NCBI GenBank assembly: GCA_023460615.1
Contig: JAEWPL010000178.1
Location: 1-15,750 of the forward strand
Source: Pseudomonadota bacterium
GTDB taxonomy: Bacteria; Pseudomonadota; Gammaproteobacteria; Enterobacterales; Succinivibrionaceae
Reading direction: 5' to 3'
DNA length: 15,750 bases
Shown here: in pieces, positions 8,376 to 14,518 of the stretch
Numbering within the stretch: the stretch's first letter is position 1
Layout of the letters: every line of letters begins with the position of its first letter
Position numbers and translations under genes: made by a program
Notes under the pieces: generated by a model
The model's database searches: none
Told to the model about the DNA's origin: nothing
The model's input: the letters and a program-made list of their open reading frames with translations, nothing else

Positions 8376-9732
8376 TTATAATTTCGCCTTTAAGTGTATG
8401 AGCAATTACACTAGTAATTTTTACGTTAACCATTTTTCCTACAAGATCAGTTGAGCCTTTAAATACTACGATTCTGCCAGAGGAAGCACGAGCTTTAAGT
8501 TCACTTTCATCTTTTCTTGAAACACCTTCAACTAAGCATTTTTGGGTAGTACCTAAAAATGCTTGTGTATAATCAGAGGCAATTTCCTCAAGGCGTTTTT
8601 GTAAACGATATAAACGCTCCATCTTAACTTCTTTAGGGGTAGGATCTTCTAAAGTAGCAGCTGGAGTACCAGGACGCTTTGAGTATACAAAGGAAAAGCT
8701 TTGATCAAATCTTACCTCATCTACAACCTTCATGGTTTGCTCAAAATCTTCATCGGTTTCACCAGGGAAACCTACGATAAAGTCTGAACTTATATGTACA
8801 GAAGGTCTTGCAGCTCTAATCTTCTTTACTAATTCGATATACTGCTTTGCTGTATAGCGACGATGCATTGCCTCTAAAATTCTGTCAGAGCCTGCTTGAA
8901 TTGGTACATGGATTTGATCTGAAATTACATCTAAGTTTTTAATAGCTTCAATGATGTCGTCAGTAAAATCCATTGGATTTGAAGTGGTGAATCTTATTCT
9001 TTCCACACCAGGAATAGCAGCAACCTCATACAATAAAGATGAGAAATGGCAAATAGAGCCATCATTATTTAAGCCGTGATAGGAATTTACATTTTGACCT
9101 AATAGATGAATTTCTTTAACGCCGTTAGCTATGTGGTTTACACATTCATCTAAGATATCTTGTACAGGTCTTGATTGCTCCTCACCACGGGTATAAGGCA
9201 CAATGCAGTAAGTGCACTTATTTGAGCAACCTTCCATGATGGTTACAAAAGCACTAGGACCTACAGGACCTGACTCTGGCATATAGTCAAACTTGTCGAT
9301 AGCCTCTGCTGCTACATCTACTACAGGTTTATGAGTAGCTGCAAATTGACTAATCATTTGAGGTAATCTGTGAATGGTTCTAGGTCCAAAGATGATATTA
9401 ACGCTCTTGTTTAAATCTAGAATTTTTTCTGCAAGCTCTGAACCTACACAACCACCTAAGGCAACGATGGTATTTTTAGTAATCTCGCCTGTATGTTGCC
9501 AGGCTGCAATTTGATTAAATACTTTATCTTCAGCTTTTGCTCTTACAGCGCAAGTAACTAATACCACAATGTCAGCATCTTTAGGACTTGAAGCTTCTGC
9601 GTATCCTGCAGCTGACAATAAATCTCTTATTCTGCCACCGTCATAGACGTTCATTTGGCAGCCCCAAACCTCTACATAGAAGGTTCCTACTTGCAATTTA
9701 AAATTAGTATTTAAAGTTGTATTTGTAGTCAT
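8368..9732 (-). CDS. miaB: tRNA-2-methylthio-N6-dimethylallyladenosine synthase
   Basis: MiaB is a radical-SAM methylthiotransferase. It converts i6A37 to ms2i6A37 in tRNAs that read codons starting with U. The 454-residue product shows the UPF0004 domain with cluster cysteines Cys25 (WGCQMN), Cys61 (VTCAVR) and Cys95 (GGCVG). The radical-SAM cysteines are in CSNKCTYC (Cys169, Cys173, Cys176). A TRAM RNA-binding domain lies at about 385–450. The conserved SDFIVGFPGETDEDF is intact. WGCQMNVYDG and HVPIQAGSD fit MiaB rather than RimO. It begins 3 nt after the fic stop, so it is transcribed with the toxin–antitoxin genes unless a promoter is hidden inside fic; I found no convincing one. Confidence 0.97.
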   Translation of the reverse strand: MTTNTTLNTNFKLQVGTFYVEVWGCQMNVYDGGRIRDLLSAAGYAEASSPKDADIVVLVTCAVRAKAEDKVFNQIAAWQHTGEITKNTIVALGGCVGSELAEKILDLNKSVNIIFGPRTIHRLPQMISQFAATHKPVVDVAAEAIDKFDYMPESGPVGPSAFVTIMEGCSNKCTYCIVPYTRGEEQSRPVQDILDECVNHIANGVKEIHLLGQNVNSYHGLNNDGSICHFSSLLYEVAAIPGVERIRFTTSNPMDFTDDIIEAIKNLDVISDQIHVPIQAGSDRILEAMHRRYTAKQYIELVKKIRAARPSVHISSDFIVGFPGETDEDFEQTMKVVDEVRFDQSFSFVYSKRPGTPAATLEDPTPKEVKMERLYRLQKRLEEIASDYTQAFLGTTQKCLVEGVSRKDESELKARASSGRIVVFKGSTDLVGKMVNVKITSVIAHTLKGEIINE

Positions 9733-9735
9733 GTC

Positions 9736-10323
9736 TTATTGTTTAATAATGCAATTTTCAAAAAGTTGAGTCATCAATTGGTAATCACCTGCAAAAGCAT
9801 TGATAGAGGCATAGAGCATCATGTCAGGTTTAACTTTTGAATAATCAACATAATAATTTAGTGGTAAAAGTAATTGTCTTATAAATTCTCTTTGAGTTCT
9901 GCCATTACCTTCTCTAAAAGGATGAATTGCGTTAATTTCACCTAGGTAGTAAGCAGCTCTTGAGGCAATATCTTTATCGGTGCAATTTTTAAGATATTGC
10001 TCTTGTTTTAATTGCAAAAAGATTTTGTTTAATTCTTTTTCAATATATTGGGCATCACAGAAGAGTATTTCTTTTGAGATATTTACTGTTCTTATGGTAC
10101 CAGCCCAAGGATAGATATCTTGAAAGATATAATGGTGGATCTTTTTGAGGTGAGCGATATCGAAATTACCGTCTAAAGGTTTCTTTAACAGATCGATGAT
10201 CCTAGCACCCGTATACATTCTTTCTAATTGAGATAAAACTCTAGGATCTCTTTCGTTAAAATTGTTTTTGAGAACTTCAGTGCCTTTATAACAATAGGCT
10301 TCATCAAAAGTTGAAGCTTCCAA
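9736..10323 (-). CDS. Fic-domain AMP-transferase toxin (class I)
   Basis: Fic proteins move AMP from ATP onto a target hydroxyl. FicT/VbhT-type bacterial toxins are known to modify type II topoisomerases such as gyrase. The 195-residue product carries an intact catalytic motif HPFREGNGRTQR (134–145) with catalytic His134, and the usual upstream elements: YCYKGTEVLKN, then FDIAHLKKIHHYIFQDIYPWAGTIR. It has no internal inhibitory [ST]xxxE[GN] helix of its own at either end. It therefore fits class I, where the inhibitor is a separate small protein, and that protein is encoded 3 nt upstream. The start appears to be TTG at 10321–10323, with no strong ribosome site, so translation probably depends on coupling to the antitoxin stop. 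The next ATG is Met36, too far inside the fold. It resembles E. coli Fic/VbhT in length but has no attached BID domain. Confidence 0.94.
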   Translation of the reverse strand: MEASTFDEAYCYKGTEVLKNNFNERDPRVLSQLERMYTGARIIDLLKKPLDGNFDIAHLKKIHHYIFQDIYPWAGTIRTVNISKEILFCDAQYIEKELNKIFLQLKQEQYLKNCTDKDIASRAAYYLGEINAIHPFREGNGRTQREFIRQLLLPLNYYVDYSKVKPDMMLYASINAFAGDYQLMTQLFENCIIKQ

Positions 10324-10326
10324 TAT

Positions 10327-10485
10327 TCAAGCAGCCTTATTCTCTTTTAATAATTTTACAATTAACTCTTGGAATTGTTCAAAAGAGCACTTACCTTCAG
10401 CGTATTGTTCTAAAAGCTTTTCTTGCTCTTCATTCAAAGTTAAATTTTCCATTGCCAAAGTAGCTTTTACTTCATCTAGCAACAT
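10327..10485 (-). CDS. VbhA-like antitoxin of the Fic toxin (52 aa)
   Basis: The 52-residue acidic, helical protein contains TLAMEN at residues 9–14. This matches the Fic inhibitory motif [ST]xxxE[GN], whose glutamate displaces the ATP gamma-phosphate in the Fic active site. The following pattern (LTLNEEQEKLLEQYAEGKCSFEQF) resembles the VbhA family. I choose ATG 10485 because GGAG sits 6 nt upstream (10492–10495) and the -10 box at 10515–10520 puts transcription start near 10508. A GTG at 10509 would extend the protein by 8 residues, but it lies at or before the transcript start. The antitoxin comes first and the toxin 3 nt later, the usual order that keeps inhibitor in excess. Sequence similarity was judged by eye only. 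Confidence 0.85.
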   Translation of the reverse strand: MLLDEVKATLAMENLTLNEEQEKLLEQYAEGKCSFEQFQELIVKLLKENKAA

Positions 10486-10514
10486 AAAAATCTCCAATAG
10501 ATAAACCACTTGTA

Positions 10515-10523
10515 ATTATATCA
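10515..10523 (-). promoter_or_regulatory. Extended -10 promoter of the antitoxin–fic–miaB–lnt operon
   Basis: Read on the minus strand, TGATATAAT is a perfect extended -10 element (TGn + TATAAT). The -35 region is poor (ATAAAA/TAAAAC at 16–17 nt), which is common for extended -10 promoters. Predicted transcription start is near 10508, giving a leader of about 22 nt before ATG 10485. It lies just downstream of the terminator at 10565–10596, so the operon is insulated from the tRNA transcript. Confidence 0.7.
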
Positions 10524-10564
10524 GAAAAAGCCTTTGTTTTATTGATTTATGTCAGATAAAAATT

Positions 10565-10596
10565 AAAAAAAAATCCCAGACAATTTTGGTCTGGGA
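10565..10596 (-). terminator. Strong intrinsic terminator facing the Fic operon
   Basis: On the minus strand an 8-bp stem (TCCCAGAC/GTCTGGGA, 10574–10581 with 10589–10596) with a 7-nt loop is followed by nine T residues (complement of 10565–10573). It ends transcription coming from the tRNA-Val side, and possibly a small RNA encoded between the two. Confidence 0.9.
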
Positions 10597-10714
10597 AGAA
10601 GAGGTATGTGAACTTGATTATCTTACAAAGGTAAGAAGAAATCTTTTGAAGAAAACTTATGAACTAAGGTTGTCTTCGATGGTTTTAATCATACTTAGCA
10701 AAACTTAGTAAAAA
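10565..10714 (-). ncRNA. Candidate small RNA of about 150 nt
   Basis: A minus-strand promoter-like pair, TTGTAA (10743–10748) and TAAAAT (10721–10726) with 16-nt spacing, would start a transcript near 10714 that ends at the strong terminator with a nine-U tail. Inside is a 6-bp hairpin TCTTAC/GTAAGA (10621–10636) and three copies of TAAGTTTT on the transcribed strand or its border (10652–10659, 10700–10707, 10711–10718). An 11-codon ORF (10657–10692, MIKTIEDNLSS) has no ribosome site. The alternative is that this is only the long 3' trailer of the tRNA-Val transcript. I do not recognise any known RNA family. Confidence 0.35.
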
Positions 10715-10840
10715 CTTATGATTTTAATTTTTAAGAAGATTTTTACAAAAAGAAAGCCTAAATTTGCTAGAAATGGATTGAAAACATGAACATGTTTAGC
10801 ATGAATTTTTGTTTTTGGGAAAATTTAAGAATAACAAGAA
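10597..10840 (-). other. Non-coding spacer between tRNA-Val and the terminator
   Basis: No protein gene is supported on either strand of this 244-nt stretch. Besides the small-RNA candidate it holds the inverted repeat AAACATG (10782–10788) / CATGTTT (10791–10797) with a 2-nt centre. That is a possible operator or weak hairpin about 45 nt downstream of the tRNA 3' end. The tRNA itself has no immediate terminator, so transcription probably runs through to 10565. Confidence 0.5.
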
Positions 10841-10918
10841 TGGTGCGCCCTAGTGGACTCGAACCACCGACCCCCACCATGTCAAGGTGATGCTCTAACC
10901 AAGCTGAGCTAAGGGCGC
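10841..10918 (-). tRNA. tRNA-Val (anticodon GAC)
   Basis: The minus strand folds into a complete cloverleaf. The acceptor stem is GCGCCCT/AGGGCGC and the D stem GCTC/GAGC with a 10-nt loop. The anticodon stem has the loop TTGACAT (anticodon GAC, reading GUC/GUU), and the variable loop is GGGTC. The T arm is GGTGG-TTCGAGT-CCACT, with discriminator A. The CCA end is encoded at 10841–10843. The sequence is close to the E. coli tRNA-Val(GAC) genes. The total is 78 nt including CCA, one more than the usual 77 because of the D loop. Confidence 0.96.
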
Positions 10919-10931
10919 AAAAAGTGGTGAA

Positions 10932-10959
10932 ATTATACCAAAGTAAATTGATATTTCAA
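10932..10959 (-). promoter_or_regulatory. Promoter of tRNA-Val
   Basis: On the minus strand, TTGAAA (10954–10959) and TATAAT (10932–10937) are separated by 16 nt. The -10 is preceded by TGG, making it extended. Predicted start is about 7 nt before the tRNA 5' end at 10918, which leaves a very short leader. Confidence 0.85.
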
Positions 10960-11021
10960 TGAAAAATTGAAAATATCTGCATCTATTTCAAATAATCGTG
11001 TTTTCTCTCATGTTTTAAGTG

Positions 11022-11027
11022 TATAAT
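11022..11027 (+). promoter_or_regulatory. -10 box of the thrS operon promoter
   Basis: A perfect TATAAT lies 125 nt before the thrS ATG. The -35 at 17-nt spacing is weak (TGTTTT, 10999–11004). Predicted start near 11033–11035 gives a leader of roughly 118 nt that contains two stem-loops. The region from here back to the tRNA promoter is a divergent promoter region. Confidence 0.65.
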
Positions 11028-11040
11028 CATTACCGTTTTG

Positions 11041-11073
11041 TTGCTCTGCACAAGGCCTTGTCGAGTAGTGCAA
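11041..11073 (+). promoter_or_regulatory. First stem-loop of the thrS leader (operator arm candidate)
   Basis: The RNA can form an imperfect hairpin. TTGC pairs with GCAA (11041–11044/11070–11073). After a U·U mismatch CTGC pairs with GTAG, and then ACAA pairs with TTGT around a GGCC loop, with a CGA bulge on the 3' side. By position it corresponds to the upstream arm (domain 4) of the E. coli thrS operator. The fold was worked out by hand. Confidence 0.5.
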
Positions 11074-11113
11074 GGATAGTTGTAGGGGACTTAAGTTTCA
11101 CTTTTTTTTAATG

Positions 11114-11146
11114 GAGCCTAGAGATGCGCTGTATGCATCGAGGTTT
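11114..11146 (+). promoter_or_regulatory. thrS operator: tRNA-Thr anticodon-arm mimic overlapping the ribosome site
   Basis: A 5-bp stem GATGC/GCATC (11123–11127/11135–11139) closes a 7-nt loop GCTGTAT. Its central triplet UGU (11130–11132) takes the place of the anticodon of tRNA-Thr(UGU). An outer 6-bp stem GAGCCT/AGGTTT (11114–11119/11141–11146) pairs across a small internal loop. The Shine–Dalgarno GAGG (11140–11143) lies in the 3' side, 8 nt before the ATG. In E. coli, ThrRS binds an equivalent leader hairpin and blocks ribosome loading; the same feedback is inferred here. Confidence 0.75.
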
Positions 11147-11151
11147 ATAAA

Positions 11152-13131
11152 ATGCCAAAAATTACACTTCCAAACGGCGATATCAAAGAGTTTGATAAGC
11201 CAATTTCTATTTATGATTTAGCTTTAAGTATTGGTCCTGGTCTTGCACGTAACTGCGTTGCAGGTAAGATTGATGGTCAGTTGCATGATGCTTGTGATCT
11301 TATTGAAAAAGATGCAACTGTATCTATCATCACTCCTAAAGATAAGGAGGGCATAGAGATTATTCGTCACTCTTGCGCTCACTTATTAGGTCATGCTATT
11401 AAGCAATTATGGCCATCAACTCAAATGGCTATCGGTCCTGTTATCGACAATGGTTTCTACTATGACGTTGACATTGATCATAAGTTAACCGCAGAAGATC
11501 TAGAAGCTCTAGACAAGAGAATGCATGAGCTTGCTAAGACCGATTACAAAGTAATTAAAGAAGTGGTTGATTGGCAAAAGGCTCATGATACCTTCGAAGA
11601 GCGTAACGAGCCTTATAAGAAATTAATTCTTGAGGAAAACATTGATAAGTCAGATAAGACAATCGGCTTATACCACCACAATGAATATATTGATATGTGC
11701 CGTGGTCCTCACGTTCCTCACATGGGATTCTGCCAACACTTTAAGTTAACTCACTTTGCTGGTGCTTACTGGCGTGGTGACTCAAAGAACAAGATGTTAC
11801 AGCGTATTTATGGCTGTGCATTTGCATCTAAAGATGAGTTAAAACTATATCTAAAACGTCGTGAAGAAGCTGCTAAGCGTGATCACCGTGTATTAGGTAA
11901 GAAGTTAGATTTATTCCACTTCCAACAAGAAGCTCCTGGTTTAGTATTCTGGCACAATGATGGTTGGACCATCTACCGTATCGTAGAAAACTTCATGCGT
12001 GGTATGTTACACAAGTATCACTACATCGAAGTTAACACTCCACAAATCATGGATAGAGTATTGTGGGAGCGTTCAGGTCACTGGGATAAATATGCAGAAA
12101 ACATGTTTACCACCAAGTCAGAAAACCGTGATTATGCAATTAAGCCAATGAACTGCCCTGGTGCAATTCAGATCTTTAATTCACGTACTCGTTCATATCG
12201 TGATCTTCCAATTCGCATGGCTGAGTTTGGTAAGGATCATAGAAATGAGCCTTCTGGATCATTACATGGTCTACTACGTGTAAGAGGCTTTGAGCAGGAT
12301 GATGGTCATATCTTCTGTACCGACAGCCAAATTCTTGATGTAGTATCTGATTGTATCAAGATGGTTTACGAAGTATATGATGTATTCAACTTCCATAACA
12401 TCGATGTTAAGTTATCAACTCGTCCTGAGAAGCGTATTGGCTCTGATGAGATTTGGGATAGAGCAGAAGATGACTTAAAGAAGGCATTAGAGGCTAATCA
12501 CCTAGAGTATGAATTACAACCTGGTGAAGGTGCTTTCTATGGTCCTAAGATTGAGTTTACATTACATGACTCTTTAGACAGAGCATGGCAGTGTGGTACT
12601 GTACAGCTAGACTTCTCTCTACCTGGACGTTTAGGTGCTGCATATATTGGTGAGGATAACCAAGAACACGTTCCTGTTATGATCCACCGTGCAATGCTAG
12701 GTTCTCTAGAGCGCTTTATTGGTATCTTAACCGAGGAGTATGCAGGTGCATTCCCAACTTGGTTATCACCAGTTCAAGTAGCTGTAATGTCAATTACCGA
12801 TGATCAGTGCGAATACGCAAAGCAAGTTTATGAAAAACTAGATGCAGAGGAAATTCGTGCTAAGACAGATTTGCGTAATGATAAGATTGGCTTCAAGATC
12901 CGTGAACATACCTTAATGCATGTTCCATACTTAGTAGTATGCGGTGCACGTGAAGCTGAAGAAGGCAAAGTTGCTGTTCGTACCAGAAAAGGTGCAGATT
13001 TAGGAACAATGTCAATTGAAGACTTGATTAAATTAATCAAATCAGATATCATACAGCGCAAAACTATGCCTGACGCTGATGTCGAAATTGAAAAACAGAG
13101 ACAAGAAGCTGATAAGGCTAAGGAAGATTAA
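11152..13131 (+). CDS. thrS: Threonyl-tRNA synthetase
   Basis: ThrRS charges tRNA-Thr and removes wrongly attached serine. The 659-residue product has all bacterial domains. The TGS domain is at about 1–62. The editing domain has HSCAH (His73, His77) and Cys183 in MCRGPH. The catalytic core has the zinc ligands Cys335 (MNCPG), His386 (DDGHIF) and His512 (MIHRAMLGS), plus class II motifs such as RVRGFEQDDGH. The anticodon-binding domain runs from about 545 to the end. The C-terminus carries a charged tail (EIEKQRQEADKAKED) longer than in E. coli (642 aa). The start ATG has GAGG 8 nt upstream, inside the operator hairpin. It is the first gene of the thrS–infC–rpmI–rplT operon, 44 nt before infC. 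Confidence 0.98.
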   Translation: MPKITLPNGDIKEFDKPISIYDLALSIGPGLARNCVAGKIDGQLHDACDLIEKDATVSIITPKDKEGIEIIRHSCAHLLGHAIKQLWPSTQMAIGPVIDNGFYYDVDIDHKLTAEDLEALDKRMHELAKTDYKVIKEVVDWQKAHDTFEERNEPYKKLILEENIDKSDKTIGLYHHNEYIDMCRGPHVPHMGFCQHFKLTHFAGAYWRGDSKNKMLQRIYGCAFASKDELKLYLKRREEAAKRDHRVLGKKLDLFHFQQEAPGLVFWHNDGWTIYRIVENFMRGMLHKYHYIEVNTPQIMDRVLWERSGHWDKYAENMFTTKSENRDYAIKPMNCPGAIQIFNSRTRSYRDLPIRMAEFGKDHRNEPSGSLHGLLRVRGFEQDDGHIFCTDSQILDVVSDCIKMVYEVYDVFNFHNIDVKLSTRPEKRIGSDEIWDRAEDDLKKALEANHLEYELQPGEGAFYGPKIEFTLHDSLDRAWQCGTVQLDFSLPGRLGAAYIGEDNQEHVPVMIHRAMLGSLERFIGILTEEYAGAFPTWLSPVQVAVMSITDDQCEYAKQVYEKLDAEEIRAKTDLRNDKIGFKIREHTLMHVPYLVVCGAREAEEGKVAVRTRKGADLGTMSIEDLIKLIKSDIIQRKTMPDADVEIEKQRQEADKAKED

Positions 13132-13162
13132 GCTTTCTTAATCTTTTGTATTCAACTTGCAC

Positions 13163-13178
13163 AGGAGTACTTGCTATA
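13163..13178 (+). promoter_or_regulatory. infC ribosome site and AUA start codon
   Basis: AGGAG (13163–13167) is followed after 8 nt by ATA (13176–13178), and no ATG, GTG or TTG in frame has comparable spacing. The IF3 sequence from ATA is exactly 180 residues, the E. coli length. E. coli infC uses AUU, another codon that IF3 rejects, which allows feedback; this site would work the same way. Confidence 0.85.
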
Positions 13179-13718
13179 AACAACAACAAGAAAACCGGTA
13201 AGCCTCTTCAGAAGAACCGGATTAACGCAGACATTAGATGTAAAGAAGTTCGCGTTTTAGATGAAAATAACGAATTAGTTGGTGTAATGCCAACTGTTGA
13301 AGCATTACGTTTGGCAAAGGAGAAGGATGTTGATCTTGTTGAGATCAGCCCTAATGCGGAGCCTCCGTTATGTAAGATCATCGAATATGGCAAGTATCTT
13401 TATCAGAAGAGTAAAGATCAAAAGAATAAGAAGCAAAAAGTTGTTCAGGTTAAGGAAATCAAATTCCGTCCTGGTACAGATGAAGCGGATTATCAGGTTA
13501 AACTACGCAACCTAATCCGTTTCTTAGAAGAGGGCAACAAAGCTAAAGTAACTTTGCGCTATCGGGGTCGCGAAATGGCACATCAGTCTTTAGGTTTAGA
13601 TGTCCTAAAACGTGTAGAGAATGATCTATGCGTTGAGAGAGGAATAGCATCTGTTGAGTCAGCTTCTCGTGTAGAAGGTAGACAAGCAACTATGGTGTTA
13701 GCTCCTAAGAAGAAATAG
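13176..13718 (+). CDS. infC: Translation initiation factor IF3
   Basis: IF3 binds the 30S subunit, keeps it from rejoining 50S, and rejects non-cognate start codons and tRNAs. The 180-residue product has the N-terminal domain (NRINADIRCKEVRVLDENNE, then VDLVEISPNAEPPLCKI), a lysine-rich linker (KSKDQKNKKQKVVQVKEIKFRP), and the C-terminal domain (KLRNLIRFLEEGNKAKVTLRYRGREMAH … ESASRVEGRQATMVL, ending PKKK). The reading frame is open back to a TTG at 13146, but that codon lacks a ribosome site and would add 10 unconserved residues. I place the start at ATA 13176 instead. It is the second gene of the operon and is probably auto-regulated through its start codon. Confidence 0.95.
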   Translation: MNNNKKTGKPLQKNRINADIRCKEVRVLDENNELVGVMPTVEALRLAKEKDVDLVEISPNAEPPLCKIIEYGKYLYQKSKDQKNKKQKVVQVKEIKFRPGTDEADYQVKLRNLIRFLEEGNKAKVTLRYRGREMAHQSLGLDVLKRVENDLCVERGIASVESASRVEGRQATMVLAPKKK

Positions 13719-13755
13719 TACAGGGTTACAAGTTCTAAGCAATTAGACTCCTGTA
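13719..13755 (+). promoter_or_regulatory. Hairpin between infC and rpmI, candidate L20 control site
   Basis: Directly after the infC stop, TACAGG (13719–13724) can pair with CCTGTA (13750–13755). Inside, AG-(U bulge)-TCTAA pairs with TTAGA-CT around a GCAA tetraloop (13739–13742), leaving a 6-nt bulge GTTACA on the 5' side. In E. coli, L20 represses rpmI–rplT by binding an irregular helix in this same interval. There is no T run, so it is not a terminator. Assignment to L20 is inferred from position only. Confidence 0.5.
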
Positions 13756-13789
13756 TGGTGTTTTACTGCAATAATGCGGAGTATATAAA

Positions 13790-14002
13790 ATGGCTGGTAA
13801 AGTCAAGGTCAAAATGAAGACCGATAGAGGCGTTGCAAAGCGTTTCAAGAAAACTGGTAGTGGTCACTACAAGTGCCGTCACCAAAACCTACGTCACATC
13901 CTTACAAAGAAAACTAGCAAGCGTAAGCGTCAGCTACGTAGCATGGTTTGTGTAAAGACATGTAATTTACGCGCTATCGCACGTCAATTACCATACGCAT
14001 AA
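13790..14002 (+). CDS. rpmI: 50S ribosomal protein bL35
   Basis: The small, highly basic protein (70 aa) has the family core KMKTDRGVAKRFKKTGSGHYK, then NLRHILTKKTSKRKRQLR and a C-terminal LPYA, as in E. coli L35. It is a structural part of the large subunit. It is 5 residues longer than the 65-aa E. coli protein because of the N-terminal AGKVKVK. The ATG is supported by CGGAG 8 nt upstream. It lies 17 nt before rplT, the usual pair. Confidence 0.97.
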   Translation: MAGKVKVKMKTDRGVAKRFKKTGSGHYKCRHQNLRHILTKKTSKRKRQLRSMVCVKTCNLRAIARQLPYA

Positions 14003-14019
14003 TTGGGAGGATTTGACAA

Positions 14020-14379
14020 ATGGCTAGAGTTAAACGTGGTGTTACCGCTCGTGCACGTCACAAGAAAGTTTTAAAGGCAGCTAAGGGTTACTACGGTGCA
14101 CGTTCACGCACCTTCCGTACCGCTGTTCAAGCAGTTACTAAAGCTGGTCAATATGCATACCGTGATCGTCGTCAGAAGAAGCGTCAATTCCGTGCTTTGT
14201 GGATTGTTCGCATCAATGCAGCTGCTCGTCAGCACGATCTAAGCTACAGCCAGTTAATCAACGGCTTAAAGAAGGCTAACATTGAGATTGATCGTAAGGT
14301 TCTATCAGATCTTGCAATCAATGATAAGGTAGCTTTCCAAGCTATTGCTGAACAAGCTAAAGCAGCTTTAAACGCTTAA
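14020..14379 (+). CDS. rplT: 50S ribosomal protein bL20
   Basis: The product (119 aa, typical length 118) begins MARVKRGVTARARHKKVLK and contains AKGYYGARSRTFRTAVQAV and RDRRQKKRQFRALWIVRINAA, all hallmarks of L20. It binds 23S rRNA early in 50S assembly, and in E. coli it represses its own operon. A strong ribosome site, GGGAGG (14005–14010), lies 9 nt before the ATG. It is the last gene of this operon; the pheST–ihfA genes that follow in E. coli are absent here. Confidence 0.98.
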   Translation: MARVKRGVTARARHKKVLKAAKGYYGARSRTFRTAVQAVTKAGQYAYRDRRQKKRQFRALWIVRINAAARQHDLSYSQLINGLKKANIEIDRKVLSDLAINDKVAFQAIAEQAKAALNA

Positions 14380-14403
14380 TTCCTATCTAATTAAGCTTCA
14401 AAG

Positions 14404-14438
14404 ATCTCAGTGCAGTTAATTTTGTACTGAGATTTTTT
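14404..14438 (+). terminator. Intrinsic terminator after rplT
   Basis: An 11-bp stem (ATCTCAGTGCA 14404–14414 with TGTACTGAGAT 14423–14433, one G·U pair) with an 8-nt loop runs straight into six T residues (14433–14438). It lies 25 nt past the rplT stop and closes the thrS operon. Confidence 0.93.
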
Positions 14439-14518
14439 ATTCCTTTCACCAAAAAATAATTCCTAATAACCTATATATGTAGTATGCTTTTAGCATCACT
14501 ATTCTTATTGAGGTTATT

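Noticed and set aside
10486..10509. GTG start extending the antitoxin by 8 residues
   Set aside because: It lies at the predicted transcription start, so it is probably outside the mRNA, while ATG 10485 has a good GGAG site.
10657..10692. 11-codon peptide MIKTIEDNLSS in the small-RNA candidate
   Set aside because: No ribosome site precedes its ATG and a frame this short is expected by chance.
10841..10918. tRNA-Val 3' end as an integration site for the Fic module
   Set aside because: The orientation would fit, but I found no second copy of the tRNA 3' sequence within the window and no integrase gene.
13146..13175. TTG start extending IF3 by 10 residues
   Set aside because: No ribosome site precedes it, the extra residues do not look like IF3, and AGGAG is ideally placed for ATA 13176.
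13297..13515. Alternative-frame open frame inside infC
   Set aside because: Arginine/lysine-rich +1 translation of the infC sequence, with no independent signals.
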